NCBI RefSeq assembly: GCF_038066635.1
Contig: NZ_JBBUTI010000011.1
Span: 1 to 64,000, forward strand
Length of the DNA stretch: 64,000 nt
Direction: 5' to 3'
Source of the DNA: Ideonella margarita
GTDB taxonomy: Bacteria > Pseudomonadota > Gammaproteobacteria > Burkholderiales > Burkholderiaceae_C
In this document: piece by piece, positions 42,286-50,557 of the stretch
Position numbering within the stretch: the stretch's first letter is position 1
Layout: each line of letters starts with the position of its first letter
The notes under the pieces: generated by a model
The model's input: the letters and a program-made list of their open reading frames with translations, nothing else
Databases searched by the model: none
What the model was told of the DNA's origin: nothing
Program-made: the position numbers and the translations under genes

Positions 42286-43248
42286 ATGCAGATCCACATC
42301 CTTGCCCTCGACGGCGTCTTTGACCTCGGCCTGGCAGCCCTCACTGACACGCTGAGCACAGCCAGGCAACTGGCAGGCACGCTGGCGCAGGCACCGGCCC
42401 CCATCGACGTGACGGTGGTCGGCGTACGGCGTCGGGTGCGAACGGCCCAGGGCCTGACGGTGCCCGTGGTGCCGGTGCGCAGCGTGCGCAATCCCGACGT
42501 GGTGCTCGTGCCCGCGCTGGGCGCCAACATGCCCGACACATTGGCTGCGCGGCTGGCGCTTGCAGACGTGGCCGATGCAGCCGGCGCGTTGCAGCAATGG
42601 TCTGCCGCCGGGGCGGTGGTCGGCGCGGCGTGTACCGGCACCTTCGTGCTGGCGGAAAGCGCGCTGCTGGATGGCCAACGCGCCACGACCTCATGGTGGC
42701 TGGCCCCGATGTTTCGGCAGCGCTATCCGGACGTGCTGCTCAATGAATCCCGCATGCTCGTGAACTCGGCCGGTTTCACCACGGCCGGCGCCGCGCTGGC
42801 CCACCTCGATCTGGCCCTGGGCACGGTGCGCAGTTGCAGCCCTACGCTGGCAGCGCTGGCAGCCCGCTACCTGCTGGTCGAGGCGCGCGGCTCGCAAGCC
42901 GAATTCGTGATCCCCGACCACCTCGCGCACGCCGACCCGGTGGTCGAGCGCTTCGAGGACTGGGCTCGACAGCAGCTCGCGAACGGGTTTTCGCTGGCCG
43001 AGGCAGCGGCCGCCACGGGCGCCAGCGAACGCACCTTGGCGCGGCGTCTGCAGGTGGTGCTTGGCAAGTCACCGCTGTCGTATTTCCAGGATCTGCGCGT
43101 CGAGCGGGCCGTGCATCTGCTGCGCACCAGCACCGACAGCGTGGACCAGATCGCGGCACAGATCGGCTACTCCGACGGGGTCACCCTGCGCACCTTGCTG
43201 CGCCGCAAGCTGGGCCGCGGCGTGAGGGAGCTGCGCGCCGGCTCGTGA
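42286..43248 (+). CDS. GlxA-family transcriptional regulator (DJ-1/PfpI domain plus AraC HTH)
   Basis: 320 residues. The N-terminal half (about 1-190) is a class I glutamine amidotransferase-like sensor with the elbow Cys in GAACTGTFVLAES; the C-terminal 100 residues form an AraC/XylS double helix-turn-helix (GFSLAEAAAATGASERTLAR, YFQDLRVERAVHLLRTSTDS, QIGYSDGVTLRTLLRRKLG). Likely binds a small ligand in the amidotransferase-like domain. It is divergent from the dienelactone hydrolase gene. Confidence 0.92.
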   Translation: MQIHILALDGVFDLGLAALTDTLSTARQLAGTLAQAPAPIDVTVVGVRRRVRTAQGLTVPVVPVRSVRNPDVVLVPALGANMPDTLAARLALADVADAAGALQQWSAAGAVVGAACTGTFVLAESALLDGQRATTSWWLAPMFRQRYPDVLLNESRMLVNSAGFTTAGAALAHLDLALGTVRSCSPTLAALAARYLLVEARGSQAEFVIPDHLAHADPVVERFEDWARQQLANGFSLAEAAAATGASERTLARRLQVVLGKSPLSYFQDLRVERAVHLLRTSTDSVDQIAAQIGYSDGVTLRTLLRRKLGRGVRELRAGS

Positions 43249-43377
43249 TCGGGCGGGTGGGGGCCTGCCGCCTGCGCGGTGAAGACGGGAGCAGCCGCTC
43301 CAGGGCCGTGCGTATCATCCCTGCGGCGGGCGAGTCCGCTCGCTGAAGGCCTCGCCTCCCCTCGACTGTCATGGCGC

Positions 43378-44025
43378 ATGAACAAGCTGTTTACCACGAT
43401 CACCGTTGCCCTCTTCGCCTTCGTCTGCCCGCCGAGCTCACTCGCGCGAGACGTCAAGGCCATCCCTGCGCCTCTGGCGGCAGTCATCGAGCTGACCCGC
43501 GACACTCGAGTCGACCTCGAGCTTTGTGTTCACCTGGGGAGGGAGCGTTCGATGCAAATCTTCACGATCTTTCGCGACATGGGTCAGACGATCGACGGGC
43601 AGTTGATGGGCTACGTCGACGAGGCGATGATTGCAAACGCACAGAAAGCCGAAGACGAATGCAAGGCCTCGGTCCTGCCTAGTTTCGACAAGCGAGTTCA
43701 GAACCTGCGTCGATTCTCATCGCCCTGCAAGGCATTCGCGGAAGCGGTGGCTGACCTGCGCAAGGGCATCACGCTTGCGCACGATGAGAACAGGGTGCCT
43801 TCGGTCGGGGAGCCCAGGGAAGCCTACATCAGCAGGACCAATGGATTCCTCGAACGCTTTCTTGTGTATTCCAGGGGGCCGCAAGAGCACGTCTACAAAC
43901 ACTGTCGGCCACCCACCAGTAAACGCACCCTGCCTCCTCGCTCGGGCAGCCCCGCTTTGACAAGGCCCGCGGGCTGTCGTGAGCACTGTTCTGTGTTGCT
44001 GCTACCGGCCAGCGGGCCAGTGTGA
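43378..44025 (+). CDS. Hypothetical exported protein
   Basis: 215 residues, family not recognised. Start ATG at 43378 begins MNKLFTTITVALFAFVCPPS, a good signal peptide cut near SLARD. The mature part has four or more Cys (LELCVHLG, DECKAS, SPCKAFAE, HCRPP) and looks helical. The last 35 residues (PPTSKRTLPPRSGSPALTRP and on) look less like real protein, so the true end or a frameshift near 43900 is uncertain. By eye the base composition is less GC-rich and the codon use less strict than in neighbours, which may point to acquired DNA. Confidence 0.5.
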   Translation: MNKLFTTITVALFAFVCPPSSLARDVKAIPAPLAAVIELTRDTRVDLELCVHLGRERSMQIFTIFRDMGQTIDGQLMGYVDEAMIANAQKAEDECKASVLPSFDKRVQNLRRFSSPCKAFAEAVADLRKGITLAHDENRVPSVGEPREAYISRTNGFLERFLVYSRGPQEHVYKHCRPPTSKRTLPPRSGSPALTRPAGCREHCSVLLLPASGPV

Positions 44026-44091
44026 CGCTGATCTACTCGCCTGAGCGGCTGCAGCCTGGCTCCGGGTGACACGGCAACTCGGCCATGCCGC

Positions 44092-44706
44092 TCAAGCCGG
44101 CCCGATATCCGACTGATAGCGCCGCAGCATCTCTGCCTGGGTTTCAGCAGGGGCAGTCTGCCCTGTCTGGCTGCGGATCATCTCGCCCATGCTGGGCAGC
44201 GCCTCACGCGGCACCTGCGCGCCGGGTTGCCACAGCTTCGAGCGCATCAGGGCCTTGGCGCAGTGCAGGTAGAGCTCCTGCACCTGCACCTCGATCACCA
44301 CGCGCGGCGGGCGCGGCTCGTCTGCAAACAAGGCCAGATGGGCCGGATCGATGCTCAGGCTGGCCAGACCGTTGATGCGCAGGGTTTCATCCACCCCCGG
44401 CACCATGAACAGCAGGCCTACGCGGCCGGTGGCCACGATGTTCTCCAGCGTGTCGAGGCGGTTGTTGCCCGGCGCATCAGGGATGAGCACCGTGTGGTCA
44501 CCCTGCACCTGCACGAAACCGGGCGCACCGCCGCGCGGCGAGGCATCCTGCCTGCCATCGGCGCCAGCGCTGGACACCACCAGAAACGGCGAGAGCGCGA
44601 TGAACTGCCGGCTGTGCGGCTCCAGCGCGCTCAGCTGCTTGCGCAGCGAGCGCTCGGACGCCGGCGGGTACAGGCCGCGCAGCTGCTCAAGGGTCTGCAC
44701 TTTCAT
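44092..44706 (-). CDS. Pyridoxamine 5'-phosphate oxidase-family (PPOX) flavoprotein
   Basis: 204 residues, split-barrel flavin-binding fold. Segments typical of the MSMEG_1061-like FMN-dependent PPOX group are HSRQFIALSPFLVVSSAGAD, DASPRGGAPGFV, ILPDAPGNNRLDTLENIVA-like LIPDAPGNNRLDTLENI, and GLLFMVPGVDETLRINGLAS. The C-terminal stretch YLHCAKALMRSKLW is also typical. The substrate is unknown; it is not the PdxH vitamin B6 enzyme. Confidence 0.88.
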   Translation of the reverse strand: MKVQTLEQLRGLYPPASERSLRKQLSALEPHSRQFIALSPFLVVSSAGADGRQDASPRGGAPGFVQVQGDHTVLIPDAPGNNRLDTLENIVATGRVGLLFMVPGVDETLRINGLASLSIDPAHLALFADEPRPPRVVIEVQVQELYLHCAKALMRSKLWQPGAQVPREALPSMGEMIRSQTGQTAPAETQAEMLRRYQSDIGPA

Positions 44707-44722
44707 CGGGGCACCTCAAGGC

Positions 44723-45199
44723 TCAGTCAAAGGGCTGTGCTGCATCACCAGCCGGCACCGCCGCGCGCCAGGCCGCCAGCACATGCTGGCCGATGTCATC
44801 ACCGAGCGTCAGCACCGGGCTCGCGCCCTTGAACTGCAAGCTCACCATGCGGTTCTTGATGCTCTGGCTTTCTGCCACGGCCGCCACCTCCGTCCACGCC
44901 ACGCGGAAGGGCCGGCTGCCAAAGCTGAAGGGGATCATCACACCCACCGTGAGGCCGGCTTCGTCTACCCGCAGCCGCAGACAGCGCTTGTAGCGCATGG
45001 GCCAGTGCGGTGAGCCCAGCGTGCCAGTGACGAACCGCAGCCACGGGCCGGCGCCATCAGCAAGCGCCGGATACAAGGCTGCCAGCGCGCGCCAGCCGGC
45101 CAGCCAGGCGATGACCACGGAGGTGACCAGCCAGAGCAGCACCAGGCCCGGCAAGAACCACTGGGGTTGAAGGTAGAACGGCAGGTCTGAAGGTGGCAC
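44723..45199 (-). CDS. Small membrane protein with a PH-like cytoplasmic part
   Basis: 158 residues from a GTG start. Helix about 14-36 (FLPGLVLLWLVTSVVIAWLA), then a soluble part: RYKRCLRLRVDEAGLTVGVM, FRVAWTEVAAVAESQSIKNR and MVSLQFKGASPVLTLGDDIG, a beta-rich pattern like that of bacterial PH-type domains. No named family is recognised. It ends 16 bases before the PPOX gene on the same strand, so the two are likely co-transcribed. Confidence 0.6.
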   Translation of the reverse strand: MPPSDLPFYLQPQWFLPGLVLLWLVTSVVIAWLAGWRALAALYPALADGAGPWLRFVTGTLGSPHWPMRYKRCLRLRVDEAGLTVGVMIPFSFGSRPFRVAWTEVAAVAESQSIKNRMVSLQFKGASPVLTLGDDIGQHVLAAWRAAVPAGDAAQPFD

Positions 45200-45277
45200 G
45201 GCGGGGCTTTGAAGCGGAGTGAAGGCACCACCGCATACCCAGCCATTCAGGCCGGCATGCCGTGGCGGCCCTGCACT

Positions 45278-46891
45278 TTACTTCGCGCCGGCCACACGGG
45301 GCTGGCCCAGCGCCTCGCGCACGGCTTTCCAGGGCACGAGCTTGAAGTTCTGCCGCGTGGTGGGCCAGCGCTTGTGGCCGTCCTGAACCACCAGCAGGCC
45401 TTCGCTGAAGGCGCCGCCCAGGTTGGCCGACACCACGTCCAGACCATCGGTTTCCGACACGGCATCAATGCCCGCTGCCGCATTCACCCCGATTCGGAAA
45501 TCGCCGATCACCGCGTGCGGCGCGTCGGCATTCAGCACCACATAGCTGTCGCTGCCTTGTGACGACACCACCAGCCGGCGCCCCTGCGGCCCGTTGTGGA
45601 TGGCCATACCTTCCACATCAGCCGTGAGCAAACCGCCCACCGGCAGCACCATCTGCGGCGCGCTCATGCGGCCCTGTTCGTCGGTGCCCAGGCGCCAGAT
45701 GCCGCGCTTTTCCTCACCGATGAACACCTGCCGGCCGCGCTCGTCGGCCACGCAGCCTTCTGGCTGGCTTTCCAGCTTCACGGCCGCCACCGTTTCGGAG
45801 CGCCACTGGCCGGCTGGCCGCTGCAAGCGCAGCTGCTGGAAGTGGCCGTCCTTGTCGTTGACGAAGATGTCCAGCCCGCCCTGCGGGTTGCGGCCGCTGC
45901 ACAGGCCGTAGATGTCGGTCAGCGTGGTCGGCAGGTGGGCCAGCACCTGCACGCGGCCGCTGCGCTGCACCTCGAACAGCACCACGCTGTTCTCGTCGCG
46001 GTGGGTGGCCACGGCCAGGTCACCGCGCCAGTCGACCCAGCGCAGGCCCTGACGCAGGTCCACGTTGTTCACCCGGCCCACGGGCAGGAACTGGCGCTCG
46101 TGCCCTTGCAGGTCATACACCACCAGGCCGCGCTTCTTGTCGGTGCCCAGCACCAGGCTGCGCGCCGGCTGGGTGGGGTGCACCCAGATGGCGGGGTCGT
46201 CGGCCGCATCGCCCTGCCCGCGCACGGGCTCGGTCTGCACCACGGGCAACACGGCGCGCGGCAGGGCCGGTGCGGCCACTGCAGGGTGGGCCGCCAACCC
46301 CGCCTCCAGCGTGATGGGCGCCGGGGCCAGCAGGTGGCGCCCCGCCCGCTCGGGGTTGGTGGCGCCGGCCCACAGGCCCACGCCCGGCTCCACATACAGC
46401 AGCTCCGCCGATTCATCGCGCACCGCGCAGGCCTTCACGCCGGGCGCGGCGGCCAGCTGGCGCATCGCACGAGCCTGCTTCAAGGGCTTCAGCTGAGGTG
46501 CGGTTTCCGCCAGCAGCCATTGCTCGCCCAAGCCCTCGTCGCCCAGCAGGAACACCTGCAGAAGTTGCTGCGGGTCACGGTACAGGCACAGTGCTTCGAG
46601 GTTGAACTCGGGGCCCGGCCAGCGGGCCACGGTTCTCAGGCGGCCGGCCGCAGCCTGCAACAGCAGCAGCTCACCGCTGTCGGCGTCATGCAGCAAGGCC
46701 AGTGGCGCTCCATCGGCCAGCAGACGCTGGTCCCAGCGCTTGGCGCGCAGCTGTACCTCGTCCAGCACCTGGCCCTGCTCACCCAGCAAGCGCAGGCCCT
46801 GTTTGCCCAGGCTCAATGAATCGGCCAGGGCCGGGCTGGCCAGCACGGTGGCCAGGGCCAGCGCCGCGATCTTCTTGATTGACATCGTCAT
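45278..46891 (-). CDS. Beta-propeller phytase (3-phytase family)
   Basis: Secreted or periplasmic phosphatase that removes phosphate from phytate in a calcium-dependent way. 537 residues: signal peptide about 1-23 (ending SPALA), a divergent N-terminal half (about 25-220) and the phytase propeller (about 225-537) with DAADDPAIWVHP, GTDKKRGLVVYDLQG, VGRVNNVDLRQG, SQPEGCVADERGRQVFIGEE, EGMAIHNG and DGLDVVSANLGG. The length suggests a two-domain enzyme with an incomplete N-terminal propeller, a known type. It directly follows a TonB-dependent receptor (17 bases), giving a likely phytate utilisation pair. Start chosen at 46891, behind GAGGTGA. Confidence 0.92.
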   Translation of the reverse strand: MTMSIKKIAALALATVLASPALADSLSLGKQGLRLLGEQGQVLDEVQLRAKRWDQRLLADGAPLALLHDADSGELLLLQAAAGRLRTVARWPGPEFNLEALCLYRDPQQLLQVFLLGDEGLGEQWLLAETAPQLKPLKQARAMRQLAAAPGVKACAVRDESAELLYVEPGVGLWAGATNPERAGRHLLAPAPITLEAGLAAHPAVAAPALPRAVLPVVQTEPVRGQGDAADDPAIWVHPTQPARSLVLGTDKKRGLVVYDLQGHERQFLPVGRVNNVDLRQGLRWVDWRGDLAVATHRDENSVVLFEVQRSGRVQVLAHLPTTLTDIYGLCSGRNPQGGLDIFVNDKDGHFQQLRLQRPAGQWRSETVAAVKLESQPEGCVADERGRQVFIGEEKRGIWRLGTDEQGRMSAPQMVLPVGGLLTADVEGMAIHNGPQGRRLVVSSQGSDSYVVLNADAPHAVIGDFRIGVNAAAGIDAVSETDGLDVVSANLGGAFSEGLLVVQDGHKRWPTTRQNFKLVPWKAVREALGQPRVAGAK

Positions 46892-46908
46892 GCTCACCTC
46901 AACCCACC

Positions 46909-49443
46909 TCACAGCGCCAGCTTCACGCCGACCTTGATGCTGCGGCCGTACTGTTCGTACTGCGCGTTGCGCGCCTTGCTGCCCTGGTAGACGTAGTAGC
47001 GCTCGTTGCTCAGGTTCAGCGCTTCCAAGCTCAGGGTCCAGCGCTTGTCCAGCTGCAGGCTCATCGAAAAATCGAGCTGGTTCTGCGTATCCACATAGCG
47101 GTCTTGCGCGGCGTCCAGCACGTCGCCCACTTCCAGCAGGTAGGGCGACTTGTGGTTCAGCGCCAGGCGGGTGCTCAGGCCCTGGCCTTCCCAACCCACG
47201 CTGAGGTTGATGCTGCGGTCAGACTGGCTGGGCAGGCTGATGCTGCGGCCCGTCCAGGTACCGCCGCTGTAGCCGCCCACCGTGGCGCGTGAGTGCACGA
47301 AGCTGGCATTGGCACCAACGATCAAGCCATTGAACGGGGCCGGCAGCATGCGCAGGGCCTGGCTGTAGGCCACTTCCAGGCCGGTGAGCTTGGCGGCATC
47401 ACCGTTGGCAAAGCTGCTCACATGGCTGAAGGCTTCCCAGCCCGGCGTGCCGGCCAGATCCGTCTGGAAGGCAAAGTCGCGGATGCGCTTGTGGAACACG
47501 TAGGCCGACACCGACGCATCACGGGCGAGGCGGTGCTCGATGCCCAGATCCAGATTGCGGGAGCGCAGCGGCTTGAGCGCCGGGTTGCCCACCGTGGCCT
47601 CGTCACCATCGATGACCTTGCCCGGGCTGAGCTGGTCAAACCCGGGGCGCACCACCGAGTTCGTCAGTGCGGCGCGCAGCTGGGTCTGGTTGCCCAGATC
47701 CTGGCGCAGCAGCACGCCGGGCAGCCAGTGGTGGCGGGTGCTTTCGCTGTGCACATCGGCCAGCGTGTCGTCGGTCGAGGCAAAACCATCGGCCACGAAG
47801 CGGCTGCGCTCCAGCCGCACACCGGTCACCAGCTGGGTGCCGCCCTGCTCCAGGCGGGCCTGCAGGTAGCCCGCATCCACGTCTTCTTTGAGGCGGAAAT
47901 CGTTGGTCTGTGAATCAACGGCATCGCGGAAGTTGGCCAGCGTCAGGCCGCTGTAGAGCTTGCGCAGCGCGGCCTGGTCCAGGCCCGGCCCGAAGCGACC
48001 CCAGGCATACGCTGGCTCATCCGCCGTCAGGAAGTTGCCCATGTTCAGCTGGGTCTTGGTGAAGCCCCCGCCAGTGGCCGTGAGCTGCTTGGCGCTGATG
48101 GCAAAGGTCTCTTCGTCGTTGTCCTTGTCGCGGCGGGTGGCCTTCAGGCCAGCCTTCAGGTCCACGTCCCAACCCGCGGCTTCCAGGCTGCGCTGCAGGT
48201 CCATGCGCACATGGCGCACGCGGTCGGTGGCGGCGCTCTGCTGCAGCTTGGCCTTGTCAAAGGCATAGAGGCTGCCGTTGAACACGCTGTCAGGGGCCAC
48301 CAGTTGTGGCCGCTGGCTGTCGGTGAAACCCAGGCCGGTGAACGAGGCCTTGAAGCCACTGGAAGAAATCACGTTCGGCTTGTCTTCACTGGCCCGTGAG
48401 AGGCCGCCTTCCAGCTCGCCCTTCCAGTCGCCTTCACGCAGCACCGTGCCCAGCACCAGGGCGCTGGAGCGGTTGATCTCCTGACGGGCCTTGAGCGAGC
48501 GCGTCACGCTGCCGCTGCCCGTGGCGCCATCCGCCTGCGGCGCGGCAAACGACACCTTGGCCGACTGGCGCTCTTCGTCATCGGTGAGCCGGCTGCTGAA
48601 GCTGCGCAGGTAGAAGTGACGGCCATCGGCTGGCTTGAAATCGATGTTCAGGGCACCGCCAACGCGCTCACGGGTGATCTCGTAGCGACGCAGCTCATAG
48701 CTGGCGAGTTGCTCACCATCCCAGCCGCCACCGGTCTCGACGTTGTCACTGGCGAAGCGGCGCTGGTCGGCCGACAAGGCCAGGGCCACGCCCAGCGTGC
48801 CGTCCAGGAAGCGATCAGCAAACGCCACCGAGCCACGCGGGCGGGTGCGGCCGGCATTGGTGTCGTGGTTCAGGCCCAGGTCCAGCGTCAGCAGTCGGCC
48901 GGGCTGGTCGAACGCGCTGAGCGTGCGCACCGTGACCGTGCCGCCGAGCGAGTTGGCGTCGTGCTCGGGCAGCGGGGTCTTGTCGACTTCCAGCGAGCGG
49001 ATCAGGCCAGCCGGCACCAGGTCCAGGCCCGGCGCGCGGCGGCCGGCTTCAGACGCCGGCGTGAGGGCGCCATTGATGTTGACCGCGTTGTAGTCGGCGC
49101 CCAGGCCCCGCACCCGCACGAAGCGGCCTTCGCCCTGGTCACGCTCCACCGACACGCCCGGCAGGCGGGCCAGTGCTTCGGCGGCGTTGTTGTCGGGCAG
49201 CTGGCCGATGGCGTCGGCGTGCACCACGTTGATGACGCCTTGCGCGGCCTGCTGCTTGTCGAGCGCACTGCGCAGGCTGGCCGCCTGGCCAACGATGTTG
49301 ACCTTCTCGACGGCGGCCTTGTCGGCTTCAGCCGGAACAGCAGCCGGAACAGCAACCGGCGCGGTTTGCGCCTGGGCGGCACTGGCGGCCAGCAGGGCCA
49401 GGCAGATGACGTTCAAGTGATGGGGGAAAGCTTTGGTGGTCAT
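46909..49443 (-). CDS. TonB-dependent receptor paired with phytase
   Basis: Outer-membrane TonB-dependent receptor of the TIGR01782-like (carbohydrate/other nutrient) type, 844 residues: signal peptide about 1-26 (AASAAQAQ), plug with VVHADAIGQLPDNNAAEALA, RLPGVSVERDQGEGRFVRVR and GLGADYNAVNINGALTPASE, then a large barrel that ends KVGVKLAL. There is no FecA-type signalling domain and no Fur-like box upstream, which argues against iron. Its close position before the phytase gene suggests import of phytate or inositol phosphates. The start MTTKAFP at 49443 is chosen because the longer frame runs through the divergent promoter. Confidence 0.93.
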   Translation of the reverse strand: MTTKAFPHHLNVICLALLAASAAQAQTAPVAVPAAVPAEADKAAVEKVNIVGQAASLRSALDKQQAAQGVINVVHADAIGQLPDNNAAEALARLPGVSVERDQGEGRFVRVRGLGADYNAVNINGALTPASEAGRRAPGLDLVPAGLIRSLEVDKTPLPEHDANSLGGTVTVRTLSAFDQPGRLLTLDLGLNHDTNAGRTRPRGSVAFADRFLDGTLGVALALSADQRRFASDNVETGGGWDGEQLASYELRRYEITRERVGGALNIDFKPADGRHFYLRSFSSRLTDDEERQSAKVSFAAPQADGATGSGSVTRSLKARQEINRSSALVLGTVLREGDWKGELEGGLSRASEDKPNVISSSGFKASFTGLGFTDSQRPQLVAPDSVFNGSLYAFDKAKLQQSAATDRVRHVRMDLQRSLEAAGWDVDLKAGLKATRRDKDNDEETFAISAKQLTATGGGFTKTQLNMGNFLTADEPAYAWGRFGPGLDQAALRKLYSGLTLANFRDAVDSQTNDFRLKEDVDAGYLQARLEQGGTQLVTGVRLERSRFVADGFASTDDTLADVHSESTRHHWLPGVLLRQDLGNQTQLRAALTNSVVRPGFDQLSPGKVIDGDEATVGNPALKPLRSRNLDLGIEHRLARDASVSAYVFHKRIRDFAFQTDLAGTPGWEAFSHVSSFANGDAAKLTGLEVAYSQALRMLPAPFNGLIVGANASFVHSRATVGGYSGGTWTGRSISLPSQSDRSINLSVGWEGQGLSTRLALNHKSPYLLEVGDVLDAAQDRYVDTQNQLDFSMSLQLDKRWTLSLEALNLSNERYYVYQGSKARNAQYEQYGRSIKVGVKLAL

Positions 49444-49642
49444 GGGTGTGGGGCCGGATGCGGCGCGCTGTGGTGCGGTGGATGGGCACCTTAGAAAGCG
49501 CTCATGGCACTTCCGTGACACCACCGCGCCGCAGTACCGGCCGGCGCACACCCCCGGCCCGGCTGAGCTTTTGGAACCCCCTGCCCACCCGCTGGCCGCC
49601 TTGTATGACGAACTGTCACACAGCCCACCTAGCATCGCGCCC

Positions 49643-50557
49643 ATGAAGATTGTCATGCCGAACTGGCGACCCTGGCCCCAGGTCAATGTGGGCGGACTGC
49701 GCCACTTCGGCCATCTGCTGGCGCTGGGCCTGGCCGGCATCACCCTGCTCTACGCCGAACACGCCGTGGCCAAGCCCGTGGCCGCCTGGCATTTGATCGA
49801 TCTGCTCAGCGAAGGCCTGGCCGTGGTGATGCTCGGCGTGTGGCTGGTGCAGCTGCGCGCCAGCCGCCCCGAAGGCCACGTCACCACCCTGCTGTGCCTG
49901 GGCCTGGCCAGCCTGCTGGCCGGCAGCTGGGCCGACCTGATGGACGAGTTCTGGAAGGTGCCGCACCAGGTGGTGTGGTTGTGGGGGCTGGAATCAAGCT
50001 TGAACCTGCTGGGCATGGGCCTGCTCACCTGGGGCCTGCAGCAATGGCGCGGTGAGCAGCTGGCCCTGAACCAGCAACAGCAACGCCGCGAGCGGCTGTT
50101 CCGCGAACACCGCAGCGTCGACGCGCTGACGCAGCTGGGTGATGCCAGCTACATGCAGGCCCAGCTGCTGCGTGAGCGCGCCGCCGGCCACCCCGGCCAG
50201 TTGCTGATGCTGGCCTGGCCCGGCCTGGAAGCCGTGCAGCGTGAGCACGGTCTGGTGGCCGCGGAAAAACTGTTGCAGGAAGCCGCGCAGATGCTGCTGC
50301 TCTACCTGCAGCCCGATGAGTTGCTGTGCCGCTATGCCGCCCAACATTGGCTGGTGCTGCTGCCTGAACGCTCAGGCCCCGCCGCGCGTGAGCGCAGTGC
50401 CCTGCTGCTGCAGGCGCTGCAGTTGTTTGCGCAGGCCCGGGCACCCAAAGCACCGCCGCCCCAGGGCGTGTCCGCCGAGGTGCTGTCGCCCTTGTTACCC
50501 GATGCGCTGATGCTGAGCCTGCTGCAGACGCTGGAAGACAACGAGGCCCGCAAGTGA
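49643..50557 (+). CDS. Membrane protein with a degenerate GGDEF-like domain
   Basis: 304 residues. Four hydrophobic segments (about 22-40, 55-72, 82-102, 112-130) are followed by a coiled linker rich in Gln/Arg and a C-terminal domain that looks like a GGDEF fold: SVDALTQLGDASYMQAQLLR (D-x-LT-x-L start), LLMLAWPGLEAVQREHG, AAEKLLQEAAQMLLLYLQPD and LLCRYAAQHWLVLLPE. Where the active GG(D/E)EF motif should stand it reads AAQHW, so it cannot make cyclic-di-GMP. GTGA overlap couples it to the AraC gene. The region before it (49444-49642) is the divergent promoter gap with the TonB receptor. Confidence 0.75.
   Translation: MKIVMPNWRPWPQVNVGGLRHFGHLLALGLAGITLLYAEHAVAKPVAAWHLIDLLSEGLAVVMLGVWLVQLRASRPEGHVTTLLCLGLASLLAGSWADLMDEFWKVPHQVVWLWGLESSLNLLGMGLLTWGLQQWRGEQLALNQQQQRRERLFREHRSVDALTQLGDASYMQAQLLRERAAGHPGQLLMLAWPGLEAVQREHGLVAAEKLLQEAAQMLLLYLQPDELLCRYAAQHWLVLLPERSGPAARERSALLLQALQLFAQARAPKAPPPQGVSAEVLSPLLPDALMLSLLQTLEDNEARK

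Noticed and set aside
49590..49642. Possible Pho box upstream of the TonB receptor/phytase pair (CTGTCAC near 49614)
   Set aside because: A second heptamer at 11-base spacing is missing on both strands, so it does not meet the Pho box pattern.
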